This document shows, piece after piece, positions 1 to 6,548 of a stretch of 17,679 nt of DNA; the first letter of the stretch is position 1; each line of letters opens with the position of its first letter. The notes beneath the pieces are model-generated. The model saw only the letters and a program-made list of their open reading frames with translations. It searched no databases and was not told the DNA's origin. Source of the DNA: JAJOKK01 sp965370555 (GTDB taxonomy: Bacteria > Bipolaricaulota > Bipolaricaulia > UBA7950 > UBA9294); contig CBDUVB010000036.1 of assembly GCA_965370555.1 (NCBI GenBank), positions 1-17,679 on the forward strand. The letters run 5' to 3'. A program made the translations under genes and the position numbers.

Positions 1-42
1 GAGTTTATCCTGTCGCCTGGATATTGCAAGTTTATTTAGGAA

Positions 43-336
43 TCAAAATACTAGTTCGTCCTTCTCTCGCACAACGTCTCCGGCGAATTCACGGATGTGC
101 CGAAGTGTCTCACCGCTGTCTTGCACAGTCAGTGAGAAGCTAACGCCCTTTGCTGAGGGCGCGAGATCCCGATCCACCGCGCCACTTAGATTGCCCGTCT
201 TGAACACGAGAAAGGTCTTGCTGTGGGGGGAGATGGAGAACCCGAAGACTTCGCTGTAGAACGTTTCGGCAGTCCTGAAATGGGGAGCCGGGATTACGAT
301 CCATTCGGTACGGGCGGTTTCTATCGAATCATTCAT
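43..336 (-). CDS. VOC (glyoxalase-like) family protein, C-terminally truncated
   Basis: The 97-aa product resembles the first two-thirds of a single-domain VOC/glyoxalase-fold protein. It has the opening beta strand, then FYSEVFGF at residues 26-33, and later strands ending in VVREKDELVF. Family members usually run to about 115-130 aa and end with a strand carrying a metal or substrate ligand (typically ...DPEGN...), which is absent here. The reading frame stops just where that strand should begin, so the gene is probably truncated and perhaps inactive. The ATG start is preceded by AAGGAGA at 341-347. The specific substrate cannot be inferred. It lies in the same orientation as the next two small genes. 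Confidence 0.7.
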   Translation of the reverse strand: MNDSIETARTEWIVIPAPHFRTAETFYSEVFGFSISPHSKTFLVFKTGNLSGAVDRDLAPSAKGVSFSLTVQDSGETLRHIREFAGDVVREKDELVF

Positions 337-378
337 GTGCTCTCCTTATGCTTCCCCGAAATCCAGTGACGCGGTTTG

Positions 379-888
379 CTAGGTGCCTTCTTCCCATACG
401 GACCACACCCTATACTTGGAAGCTATCGATCTGGTCTTCTCATTGTCATCCATGTTGATTGTCGCAATGCCTGCGACAATGGCTCCACGGCCTTTGATCA
501 GGGCAATTGTTGCTGATACCTGTGCCCCTGTTTCGATCCACTCATCAACGATCAATACGCGCGATCCTTGAGACAGGACATCGCGGCGTATCTCCAACTG
601 TTTGTCCTGCCCCGTGTAGTCTCGGAATTCCATTCTATCTGTTTCAACGGGGAGTTTCCCGCCCTTACGAACGGTCAGGATGCCAACTCCCAGTTTTTGA
701 GCAATCGCTGTGCCTAGAATGAAGCCCAGGGCATCTATGCACGCCACTAAATCTACCGTTGTGCCTACGACACATGCAACAAGATCATCCACGAGTTCAT
801 TGAACTCTGCATGCTGTACAAATAGGGGGGTAACGTCGTTTCAATTTCCGATCGTGTTCGTATCGATCCAGCGCAAGTACTGCTTCAT
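379..888 (-). pseudogene. Phosphoribosyltransferase (APRT-like) interrupted by an in-frame TGA
   Basis: The open frame from a GTG at 792 encodes 137 aa with a PRPP-binding loop (VLIVDEWIETGAQ, about residues 79-91), so it belongs to the type I phosphoribosyltransferase fold of purine salvage enzymes. The same frame continues upstream: from ATG at 888 it reads MKQYLRWIDTNTIGN, then TGA (841-843), then NDVTPLFVQH leading straight into the 137-aa frame. APRT-like proteins usually keep this N-terminal part, so the TGA most simply replaces an Arg codon (CGA to TGA). An AGGA lies 8 bases before the 888 ATG, while the GTG at 792 has no good ribosome site. Either this is a recent pseudogene, or translation restarts at GTG and makes a shortened protein. 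Confidence 0.75.
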
Positions 889-983
889 TTGGTTGTTCCT
901 ATCGCCTCAATTCACCGGTGACAAAACGCATAGCGAGGAACGAACGGCGCTTTTCGTCATTCGCGTGCAATCGCTTTGTTGTG

Positions 984-1292
984 CTATTTCTCGTAGAAGA
1001 TTTCATACATGGATGTGTGTTTTTCCTTTTCCAACAGGAAGTTATCATCTTCTGGATAGTACTTCGCAAGCTCGGGTTCGGCGCCCGCAAACTTCGTAAC
1101 GGCTTCTAGCGAATCCCAAATGGTTACAAGAAGAAAATGGGCAATTGCATTATCGTTTCTACGCTGAAAATACAGCTTTATCAGTCCATCAACAGAACCA
1201 TAATCTGGTGCTGCTCTTTCAATCATAAACCTCTCATATTCGTCAGCCTTTTCAATGGCAACTTCTCCATGCCACAACCTCATAATCGCCAA
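984..1292 (-). CDS. Small dimeric alpha/beta-barrel (antibiotic biosynthesis monooxygenase-like) protein
   Basis: This is a 102-aa protein with the pattern of the ABM/dimeric ferredoxin-like barrel family: an opening strand (MRLWHGEV), a helix with ADEYERFMIERAAPDY, then the strand HFLLVTIWDSLEAVTKFAG typical of monooxygenase-like small proteins. Members act in the cytoplasm as homodimers, as heme- or quinone-type oxygenases or as uncharacterised proteins. No catalytic role can be assigned. The start is TTG at 1292: AGGAGG (1300-1305) sits 7 bases upstream, whereas the in-frame ATG at 1283 is 16 bases away. Confidence 0.65.
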   Translation of the reverse strand: MAIMRLWHGEVAIEKADEYERFMIERAAPDYGSVDGLIKLYFQRRNDNAIAHFLLVTIWDSLEAVTKFAGAEPELAKYYPEDDNFLLEKEKHTSMYEIFYEK

Positions 1293-1323
1293 AACATGAC
1301 CTCCTGTTCTTTACTCATAACCA

Positions 1324-1359
1324 CGATTCGTGTGTGAATCGGCGATGTGCAATCATCGC
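1324..1359. repeat. Two adjacent 18-base hairpins
   Basis: CGATTC-(6)-GAATCG at 1324-1341 is followed without a gap by GCGATG-(6)-CATCGC at 1342-1359. Each has a perfect 6-bp stem and a 6-base loop. They lie upstream of the minus-strand gene that starts at 1292 and could be an operator or a structured leader. No T-run follows on either strand, so they are unlikely to be terminators. Confidence 0.6.
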
Positions 1360-1512
1360 ATGCTGATCATCAAAGATGTCGCCCAACCTAGCAAGCCTCG
1401 TCAATAGGGTATGCGTCCCTCCATTTCCTCCATGGAAGCAGCATAGGGAAAAGGGAAGTCAGGAGCAATTATCGGGGCGAGATCGCCAAGATCCTCCACT
1501 TTTCAGAGTAAT

Positions 1513-1536
1513 GTCGAAAGACAAGATCTGAACCCA
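1513..1536 (+). repeat. Solo copy of the transposase element end
   Basis: This 24-base segment matches the right terminal repeat of the element at 5422-6345 at 22 of 24 positions (GTCGAAAGACAAGATCTG then AACCCA). No partner end or transposase lies nearby. It is a relic end or a REP-like sequence. Confidence 0.7.
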
Positions 1537-1541
1537 CCCGT

Positions 1542-1605
1542 GTGTGCACACTTGTCCTTCCATGAAGGACATGATTCATCACATTTATCCTTTTGCCAAG
1601 GATAA
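1542..1605. repeat. Cluster of three palindromes
   Basis: In order these are GTGTGCACAC (1542-1551, perfect), TGTCCTTC-CAT-GAAGGACA (1553-1571, perfect 8-bp stem) and TTATCCTT-(5)-AAGGATAA (1585-1605, perfect 8-bp stem). None is followed by a T-run. The cluster sits 150-210 bases upstream of the FAD oxidoreductase gene. Confidence 0.6.
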
Positions 1606-1753
1606 TTTGGTGCTAGGATAACCCCTAGCGTCACGGCATTGACACAATGCGAAGCAACGTAGAACCTTGCTCTTCAGGAGCCGCGGACCATTTATTGTTG
1701 CTTCTTTTCTTGTACAATAGGCGCATCCTCTGTTCTGTCAGGCGGCTGTTGTC

Positions 1754-3355
1754 ATGAGACTTCGCATCAACCAGATTATTGTGAAATTGAAATACACACC
1801 GGAGGATGTCTTGCACGTCATCGCACGACGACTGGAAGTGCAAGAGCAGGATCTCGGCAATGTCGAAATCCTACGGCGATCCATCGACGCCCGTAAGAAG
1901 GATCGCCCTCCGCTCTACGTTCTGTCGGTAGAGGTGTCCTACGAGGGTGAAACGCCTCCGGCTCTCACGCCCGGCCAAGTAGATGTGACTCAGGAGCCGG
2001 AGCCGCGCCCAGTAGTGAGAGCCACGCGTCCCATTACTCATCGTCCAATCGTGGTTGGTGCCGGGCCTGCGGGTCTGATGACGGCGCTCATGCTGGCCGA
2101 AGCCGGTTGCCGCCCGCTTCTGGTTGAACGTGGGGCACAGACCGAAACGCGGCAGCCTCAGGTAAAGGCGTTCTGGCGACAAGCCCTCCTCGACCCGGAG
2201 AGCAACGTACTCTATGGTGAGGGCGGAGCAGGGCTGTTCTCCGACGGGAAACTGACGGCGCGGTCCAAGGATCGGTCCGCCATACGGCACTTCTTCGAGA
2301 CACTCGTCGCCTGCGGCGCGTCGCCTGACATTCTCATCGACGCCGAACCGCACATCGGAAGCGACGTACTCGCGGAGATCATCCCCGCGCTTCGTCAACG
2401 CATTGTGGAGGCAGGGGGCGAAGTTCAATTCAACGCCCGACTCGATGACGTAGGTGCCGAAGACGGTACGCTACGCGGGGTTGTCGTCTCAGGAACCGAA
2501 CACAGAACGGATGCATGCTTCCTCGCCACCGGGCACAGCGCACGGGATGTCTACCACATGCTCGGCCAGAGGGCCGTACCTCTCGAAGCAAAACCGTTCG
2601 CCATTGGCGTGCGTTTGGAACTCCCTCAGCGCAGGATCGACTGGGCCCAATACGGACGATGGGCATTAGAGTCGTCGCTCGGAAGCGCCAGCTTTCGCCT
2701 GACATGGAAGGGTGGACACGACACGCGCAGTTGTTACAGCTTCTGTATGTGCCCCGGCGGGATTGTGATAGCTTGTGCATCGTCGGAAGGCTTGTTGACG
2801 ACCAACGGGATGAGTTTTTCCGGTCGAGCCAAACCGTTTGGCAATGCCGCATTCCTCGTGCCCGTCAGCGTGAAAGACTTTCCGCAACAAGAGGGTTGTC
2901 ATCCGGCGCTTAGTGGTATCGCGTTCCAGGAAGCGTTCGAGCGAGCAGCGTTCGAGGCGGGCGGATCGGACTACAGCCTGCCCGCGCAACGGCTGGCTGA
3001 GTTCCTCACCGGAGCGAACCCCAAAGACATTCCTGCCGAACGCTCTTGCGCACGAGCCGTTCCCGCCAATCTTGAGACGCTCCTCCCGCCCATAATCATG
3101 CGTACCCTCCGCCGCGCCATTCCCCGCATGCTTCGCGAGCTGAACGGTGTGAAGCTAGAGGAAGTCCTTGTTTACGCCACTGAGACGCGAAGTTCGAGCC
3201 CGGTTCGCATCGTTCGGAACCCGGCAACCGGAGAGTCGCTCGGAGTACACGGCCTGTATCCGATTGGCGAAGGGTCGGGATACACCGGCGGGATCGTCAG
3301 CTCCGCCCTCGATGGCATGAACGCGGCAACACGCTGGTTGGCAGGCAACGGGTAG
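1754..3355 (+). CDS. FAD-dependent oxidoreductase (COG2509-type NAD(FAD)-utilising dehydrogenase)
   Basis: The 533-aa product has an N-terminal alpha/beta domain (residues 1-62, MRLRINQIIVKLKYTPEDV), then a Rossmann FAD site, VGAGPAGLMTA (about 101-111), with the acidic VERG at the end of the second strand (124-127). It also has the family block LYGEGGAGLFSDGKLTAR (about 153-172) and a C-terminal FAD-closing segment, GLYPIGEGSGYTGGIVSSA. Length and motif order fit full-length members of this uncharacterised family of cytoplasmic flavoproteins; the substrate is unknown. The ATG start gives the conserved N-terminus, although the ribosome site before it is weak. It is a single-gene unit converging on the HAD gene, with only 34 bases between their stops. 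Confidence 0.88.
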   Translation: MRLRINQIIVKLKYTPEDVLHVIARRLEVQEQDLGNVEILRRSIDARKKDRPPLYVLSVEVSYEGETPPALTPGQVDVTQEPEPRPVVRATRPITHRPIVVGAGPAGLMTALMLAEAGCRPLLVERGAQTETRQPQVKAFWRQALLDPESNVLYGEGGAGLFSDGKLTARSKDRSAIRHFFETLVACGASPDILIDAEPHIGSDVLAEIIPALRQRIVEAGGEVQFNARLDDVGAEDGTLRGVVVSGTEHRTDACFLATGHSARDVYHMLGQRAVPLEAKPFAIGVRLELPQRRIDWAQYGRWALESSLGSASFRLTWKGGHDTRSCYSFCMCPGGIVIACASSEGLLTTNGMSFSGRAKPFGNAAFLVPVSVKDFPQQEGCHPALSGIAFQEAFERAAFEAGGSDYSLPAQRLAEFLTGANPKDIPAERSCARAVPANLETLLPPIIMRTLRRAIPRMLRELNGVKLEEVLVYATETRSSSPVRIVRNPATGESLGVHGLYPIGEGSGYTGGIVSSALDGMNAATRWLAGNG

Positions 3356-3389
3356 GACAGGACTTCACGATAGCCCTAAAACAGATGCG

Positions 3390-4049
3390 TCAGTCCTTGG
3401 GGAATAGCGTCTGCGTCAACTCTTGAAGCGATTCATAAACGGCGTGATTCGTCGTTCGGAGTCGTTCATCGGACTGATGCCCAAGCGTTAACAGTGCAGC
3501 TGATAGGTGGAGCGCTTCGGCAACCTCGGCGTCGTGATCGGTATCGCCAATGAGAAGAGTTTCTCTCGGCTCGATGTTGAAATCCCGTAGCAAATCGCGC
3601 CCTCGCGAGACCTTGGAATCACCTTCCAAGTGAGCAAGGCCGTAGACACCATCGAAGTAGGCCTCAATCCCAAGATGTTCGATCATGAATCGCAACATCT
3701 CTTCCTCCATCGCGGACAGGACGAATTGGCGTAACTTGATCGACTTGAATCGCTGCAATGTCTCGATCACTCCGTCGTGAAGGAGACAGTCCTTCAACCC
3801 CGGGACATACGTGGCAAAGAACTCAGAAGACAAGTCGGCCATGGATTCCATCTCAAGATTGAATCCAACCCGGCGATAATAATCTTCCACAGGAAAACCG
3901 AAGATGGAACGATACGTATTCACCGTCAGTGTCGGCAATTTCCGCTTTGCCAACTGGATGTTTACCGAGTAAACGACGTGATCGAGATCATCGATCAAGG
4001 TACCGTTGAAATCCCAGATCACGGAGTCAAATTTGTCGTGCATAGGCAT
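3390..4049 (-). CDS. HAD-superfamily hydrolase (phosphoglycolate phosphatase-like)
   Basis: The 219-aa protein has all four HAD motifs: DFNGTL (nucleophile Asp13; the usual second Asp is Asn, as in some family members), a motif II Ser in VLSAM, a motif III Lys in GDSKVSRGR, and motif IV LLIGDTDHDAEVA. The inserted cap after motif I is helical. Soluble members of this group hydrolyse small phosphomonoesters; the substrate is not predictable. I chose ATG 4049 because AAAAAGGGG (4059-4067) lies 9 bases upstream. A longer reading from TTG at 4100 would run into the nrdD-tail repeat and has no ribosome site. It is the last gene of the minus-strand accessory stretch. Confidence 0.88.
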   Translation of the reverse strand: MPMHDKFDSVIWDFNGTLIDDLDHVVYSVNIQLAKRKLPTLTVNTYRSIFGFPVEDYYRRVGFNLEMESMADLSSEFFATYVPGLKDCLLHDGVIETLQRFKSIKLRQFVLSAMEEEMLRFMIEHLGIEAYFDGVYGLAHLEGDSKVSRGRDLLRDFNIEPRETLLIGDTDHDAEVAEALHLSAALLTLGHQSDERLRTTNHAVYESLQELTQTLFPKD

Positions 4050-4110
4050 GGCGATGATCCCCTTTTTGATGTCCAAATGGTCGCGCAAACGATCCGTCAA
4101 CGTACATCAG

Positions 4111-4251
4111 CATCGTACCATACTCACCTGAGAGCACAACGACCGGGCTGCGATTCCGGCCAGTCCTGATTCTCTACGCGTGCACCACCGGCATAGCGGA
4201 ATACGTCTTCCGGTTGACGAACTCGGTCTGTTTGCCATCGTTCCATTGCTC
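4111..4251 (-). repeat. nrdD-tail repeat, copy A
   Basis: On the minus strand this reads as the end of the NrdD glycyl-radical ORF (EQWNDGKQTEFVNRKTY, then SAMPVVHA and a stop), followed by the same 3' sequence found after the intact gene: a GC-rich hairpin (GGCCGG...CCGGTC) and the box GTGCTCTCAGG. It begins directly after the stop codon of mazF (4256). It has no start codon or ribosome site and is a degenerate duplicate. Confidence 0.8.
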
Positions 4252-4255
4252 TCTT

Positions 4256-4615
4256 CTATTCGTCAACGTCCCGTGGTTCCATAAGCAGTAGAATACCGTC
4301 GAGTATCTGTCTCACTCGCTTACGAGAAAGACTACCTATCCTTTCCACCAAGTCCCCTCTGTCCACCGTGAATATCTGCGTAACATTGACGACGCTCTGC
4401 TTAGGCAAATTCGCCTCACCCTTCTCCAACAACACATTCCCTGGCGCCTCGGCTCGTTTGAGATTCGATGTCAGCGTGCACACCACCACTGTATTGAGTC
4501 GACTCCGGTTGAATACGTTGTTTTGGACGACAACGTGTGGATGACGATAGCCTGGTTCTGCCCCTGATGACTCTCCCAAATCGATCCAGAACACATCTCC
4601 CTGCACGATCACCAT
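4256..4615 (-). CDS. mazF: MazF/PemK-type endoribonuclease toxin
   Basis: The 119-aa product has the MazF/PemK (SH3-like barrel) layout: GDVFWIDLGESSGAEPGYRHPHVVVQN at the N-terminus with the conserved substrate-loop region, the central strands VVVCTLTSNL with the conserved Thr/Ser, then NLPKQSVVNVTQIFTVDR and a C-terminal helix. MazF toxins cut single-stranded RNA at short motifs and are neutralised by the antitoxin encoded just upstream. The start ATG overlaps the antitoxin stop (ATGGTGA, 7 bases), which is typical of translational coupling. Copy A of the nrdD-tail repeat follows at once. Confidence 0.92.
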   Translation of the reverse strand: MVIVQGDVFWIDLGESSGAEPGYRHPHVVVQNNVFNRSRLNTVVVCTLTSNLKRAEAPGNVLLEKGEANLPKQSVVNVTQIFTVDRGDLVERIGSLSRKRVRQILDGILLLMEPRDVDE

Positions 4616-4863
4616 TGCCCCTCCACCATTTGTCTGTGCTGCTGACGCATCTTGTGGCGAAGAGACTGTTCTCCCGCATTTGGTAAATCATCGTAAGCAG
4701 CGTTGATGGCTTCGAGCAGTTTTTGATTTTGGTGATGCTGGATGAACGCCTCGGCTGCCAACGCAAACAGGCGACTTCGAGAGATTTGCATTTCCTGGGC
4801 CAGAGCATCGACTTGTTCAAAGAGAGCCTGTTGCAGAGAAATAGCCGTCTTGACATTCGCCAT
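4609..4863 (-). CDS. Ribbon-helix-helix antitoxin partner of MazF
   Basis: The 84-aa protein has an N-terminal ribbon-helix-helix DNA-binding segment (VKTAISLQQALFEQVDALA followed by QEMQISRSRLFALAAEAF, residues 4-40) and a charged C-terminal tail that would wrap the toxin. Antitoxins of this CopG/MazE-like type bind the operon promoter as dimers and block MazF. The ATG has AAGGAGGGT (4871-4879) 8 bases upstream, and a strong promoter lies just before it. The pair starts directly after an attC-like site, so it looks like one complete integron cassette with its own promoter. Confidence 0.88.
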   Translation of the reverse strand: MANVKTAISLQQALFEQVDALAQEMQISRSRLFALAAEAFIQHHQNQKLLEAINAAYDDLPNAGEQSLRHKMRQQHRQMVEGQW

Positions 4864-4888
4864 TGGTTATACCCTCCTTCGTTTTTGC

Positions 4889-4917
4889 AGTATAACCCAA
4901 CGGCTAACAATGGTCAA
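4889..4917 (-). promoter_or_regulatory. Sigma-70-type promoter of the toxin-antitoxin cassette
   Basis: On the minus strand TTGACC (4912-4917) and TATACT (4889-4894) are 17 bases apart, 26 bases before the antitoxin ATG. It lies inside the cassette, so expression would not depend on an integron promoter. Confidence 0.75.
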
Positions 4918-4939
4918 TACTTACGTGGTGACAATAGGC

Positions 4940-5000
4940 GCCCTAACGCTGCGCATCAGCCGCGGCGTCCTCGCCGTCGGCTGCATGCATTTGTTATGAC
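4940..5000 (-). mobile_element. Integron attC site
   Basis: Read on the minus strand, this 61-base imperfect palindrome has the attC order. R'' is GTCATAAC (4993-5000), L'' is GCATGCAGCC (4979-4988), a central GC-rich hairpin follows, L' is GGCTGATGC (4953-4961), and R' is GTTAGGGC (4940-4947), preceded by GC. L'' and L' pair perfectly apart from one extra base in L'', like the extrahelical base of true attC sites. The stop codon of the DUF3795 gene (TAA, 4994-4996) lies inside R'', as is common for cassette genes. Confidence 0.85.
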
Positions 5001-5320
5001 ACCCCTGCCTGTCCCTCCTTGGGAAAGGTCCGCAACTTGATAACTGTGTCGTCTCCCTTGGCCCAGTTCTTCAGATTCGCGAGCCGTTCACCATGGTCGC
5101 CATGTTCAGGATGGTCGAATGCCTGTTGGAGCTCTGCGCAGGGGAGGTCTGAGCACAGACCACAATGAAGGAGCCCTTTCCCATGGCAGCATTTCGCCAC
5201 GCCGCATTCGCCATAGAACATGTCGCCTTTGCAGGCCTGGCACCCTGGGCAGTTCGTCTTCTCCTTCCATTCGCATATTCCGCAGTATGCGCCGCACATG
5301 CCGATCTGTTGTTTGTCCAT
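4994..5320 (-). CDS. DUF3795 cysteine-rich protein
   Basis: The 108-aa product begins MDKQQIGMCGAYCGICEW and carries many cysteines in paired form: CGAYCGIC, NCPGCQAC, GECGVAKCC, HCGLCSDLPC. This is the DUF3795 signature, probably a zinc- or metal-cluster-binding small protein of unknown role. The open frame extends to 5419, but that part overlaps a repeat shared with 9340-9411 and the edge of the transposase element, so I place the start at ATG 5320, where family similarity begins; its ribosome site is weak. The stop codon lies within the following attC site, which makes this a cassette gene. Confidence 0.8.
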   Translation of the reverse strand: MDKQQIGMCGAYCGICEWKEKTNCPGCQACKGDMFYGECGVAKCCHGKGLLHCGLCSDLPCAELQQAFDHPEHGDHGERLANLKNWAKGDDTVIKLRTFPKEGQAGVS

Positions 5321-5347
5321 TCGTTTTACCCGTTCAACTGGCATAAT

Positions 5348-5417
5348 AACGTCTATATCGATCCGCACAACATCCCAAACACGACCACGATTGCCATATA
5401 AGACGCCTGCCAACAGC
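5348..5417 (-). repeat. Cassette-leader repeat, copy 1
   Basis: This is about 70 bases similar to 9340-9411, including a 16-base identical core (ATAAGACGCCTGCCAA on the + strand at 5398-5413 and 9392-9407). In both places similarity ends at an AACGT/ACGTT junction just before a cassette gene. It might be the remnant of a shared upstream gene end or a recombination leader. Confidence 0.6.
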
Positions 5418-5421
5418 ATCT

Positions 5422-5446
5422 CTGGGGTCAGATCTTGTCTTTTGAC
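5422..5446 (-). repeat. Left terminal inverted repeat of the transposase element
   Basis: 25 bases, the exact complement of 6321-6345. The last codons and the TGA stop (5428-5430) of the transposase are encoded inside it. Confidence 0.9.
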
Positions 5447-6297
5447 CTTTTCTTAGCCTCGACTCGCGATGCGATTCGACTGATCGTGGAGTAGTGAAGC
5501 CCGAGGTACTCTTGCAGTTCGGAAAGCGTGTATTCATGGATCCGGGTAGCCTCGTAGATCCTCTCATTTCGAGCTGCCTTCGTCTCCCGCTCAGCGAAGA
5601 GATCGTCAAGGGATGGTCTTGATACAAGCCGTTCGCGTTGTGGGATCTCCCTCTGCAGTGCAGAGTCCCGCAGGAGTGGCGCCATCTCCTCTACGAAGCC
5701 ATCCGACCCCATCAAGACGCCACCTCGAAGCTCGTCCCATACTTCCACGCCACGCCCCTCTTGTACGAACCGCCGGTAGCGCGCCGTTGCCCCCTTCCGC
5801 CCATCGCCGAACTGCGCCAAGATCCAGTCCGTCGTCAGGAAAGGCAGTGGTTCTTGCTGACCTGCAGTTGCGCAATAGCTGCTCCACGGCCAGTCCCGTG
5901 CACTGCGCACCATCTTCGCGCGAACCGGGTTCAACACGACGTATCGTGCCAGCTCGAGTAAGTAACTATCTCTCTCCACCAAGATGGATTTGAACCGCCC
6001 TTGCAGGACGTGTCCGACACGTCCATGATGCCGATTGAAACCCTGTGTGTAAACACCGTTTAGGTGACGCATTCCACGTGAGAGGTTCGCGTCCGGCGTC
6101 TCGATCAGAAGGTGAAAGTGGTTGGACATCAGGCAGTAGGCATGGCATGTCCAGTTGAGGCGATCTACCACATCTCCGAGAACCTCCAGAAACGCGTGCC
6201 GATCCTCGTCATCGACATAGATGTCCTGTCTTGCATTGCCGCGCGAGGTTACGTGACAAACTGCGCCCTCGTATTCGATTCTCAGTGGTCGTGCCAT
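5428..6297 (-). CDS. REP-associated tyrosine transposase (Y1_Tnp, RAYT)
   Basis: The 289-aa enzyme has the RAYT N-terminus (MARPLRIEYEGAVCHVTSRG), the HUH metal motif HFH at residues 60-62 (MSNHFHLLIE), and the catalytic tyrosine Tyr119 in ARYVVLNPVRA. A C-terminal helix-turn-helix is seen at about 253-272 (YTLSELQEYLGLHYSTISRI). These single-strand nicking enzymes act on REP-like hairpins or terminal repeats. All key residues are present and the frame is intact, so it may be active. The gene spans nearly the whole element. A possible promoter is TTGTCT (6327-6332, inside the right repeat) with TATACT (6304-6309) at 17-base spacing; transcription would then begin almost at the ATG. Confidence 0.9.
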   Translation of the reverse strand: MARPLRIEYEGAVCHVTSRGNARQDIYVDDEDRHAFLEVLGDVVDRLNWTCHAYCLMSNHFHLLIETPDANLSRGMRHLNGVYTQGFNRHHGRVGHVLQGRFKSILVERDSYLLELARYVVLNPVRAKMVRSARDWPWSSYCATAGQQEPLPFLTTDWILAQFGDGRKGATARYRRFVQEGRGVEVWDELRGGVLMGSDGFVEEMAPLLRDSALQREIPQRERLVSRPSLDDLFAERETKAARNERIYEATRIHEYTLSELQEYLGLHYSTISRIASRVEAKKRSKDKI

Positions 6298-6320
6298 GGA
6301 CTCAGTATAGCTAGTTTGAT

Positions 6321-6345
6321 GTCAAAAGACAAGATCTGACCCCAG
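6321..6345 (+). repeat. Right terminal inverted repeat of the transposase element
   Basis: 25 bases, the exact complement of 5422-5446. It carries a candidate -35 box for the transposase gene. Confidence 0.9.
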
Positions 6346-6385
6346 TGTTTTCGCGCCCGTGATACAAGCTATGGAATCGGAGCCT

Positions 6386-6487
6386 TTAGTGAGAAGGCAT
6401 CGCTTGACTCTTCAGGCAGACCGCAGCCGGGTTTCCGCGGAATGGCTTTTCTGTAAAGGCATCAACTTGATACATCGCTATCCCCAT
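6386..6487 (-). pseudogene. 5' fragment of a PhzF-family isomerase gene
   Basis: From ATG 6487 the minus strand reads MGIAMYQVDAFTEKPF followed by RGNPAAVCL. This is the hallmark N-terminus of PhzF-like proteins (phenazine biosynthesis isomerase fold), which normally run to about 260-300 aa. Here the similarity fades after Leu25 and a TAA stops the frame at 6386-6388. The transposase element begins 41 bases further on, and no PhzF sequence appears on its far side. AAGGAG stands 7 bases before the ATG, and the integron-like box GTTAGGC (6528-6534) lies 40 bases upstream, so this was probably the start of a complete cassette that has since been deleted. Confidence 0.75.
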
Positions 6488-6527
6488 GCTACTGCTCCTT
6501 CATCACTGATTCGTGTGCTGGTGGTCT

Positions 6528-6546
6528 GCCTAACGTCATGCATGAC
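6528..6546 (-). mobile_element. Integron-type R' box joined to a 12-bp palindrome
   Basis: On the minus strand GTCATGCATGAC (6535-6546, perfect palindrome) runs into GTTAGGC (6528-6534), a perfect match to the GTTRRRY crossover box. It lies 2-20 bases after the stop of the 246-aa gene. No pairing R'' box is obvious, so it may be a degenerate attC or a cassette start. Confidence 0.45.
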
Positions 6547-6548
6547 TC

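Larger units (their letters stand above)
1293..1753. other. Non-coding spacer rich in inverted repeats
   Basis: No convincing gene lies in this 461-base stretch. It holds two adjacent hairpins (1324-1359), a solo transposon-end relic (1513-1536), and a run of palindromes (1542-1605). A TACAAT at 1713-1718 could be a -10 box for the FAD gene, but its best -35 (TTTATT, 1691-1696) is weak. Confidence 0.6.
5422..6345 (-). mobile_element. REP-associated tyrosine transposase (IS200-like) element with 25-bp terminal repeats
   Basis: A 924-base unit bounded by perfect inverted repeats at 5422-5446 and 6321-6345 (left end CTGGGGTCAGATCTTG..., right end its exact complement). It contains one gene, a Y1-type transposase. 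Related solo ends occur at 1513-1536 and, more distantly, at 15071-15085. It separates the PhzF remnant (6386-6487) from the DUF3795 cassette. Confidence 0.85.

Noticed and set aside
1871..2428. 185-aa open frame on the minus strand
   Set aside because: It is antisense to the FAD oxidoreductase, and its composition is that of a shadow frame.
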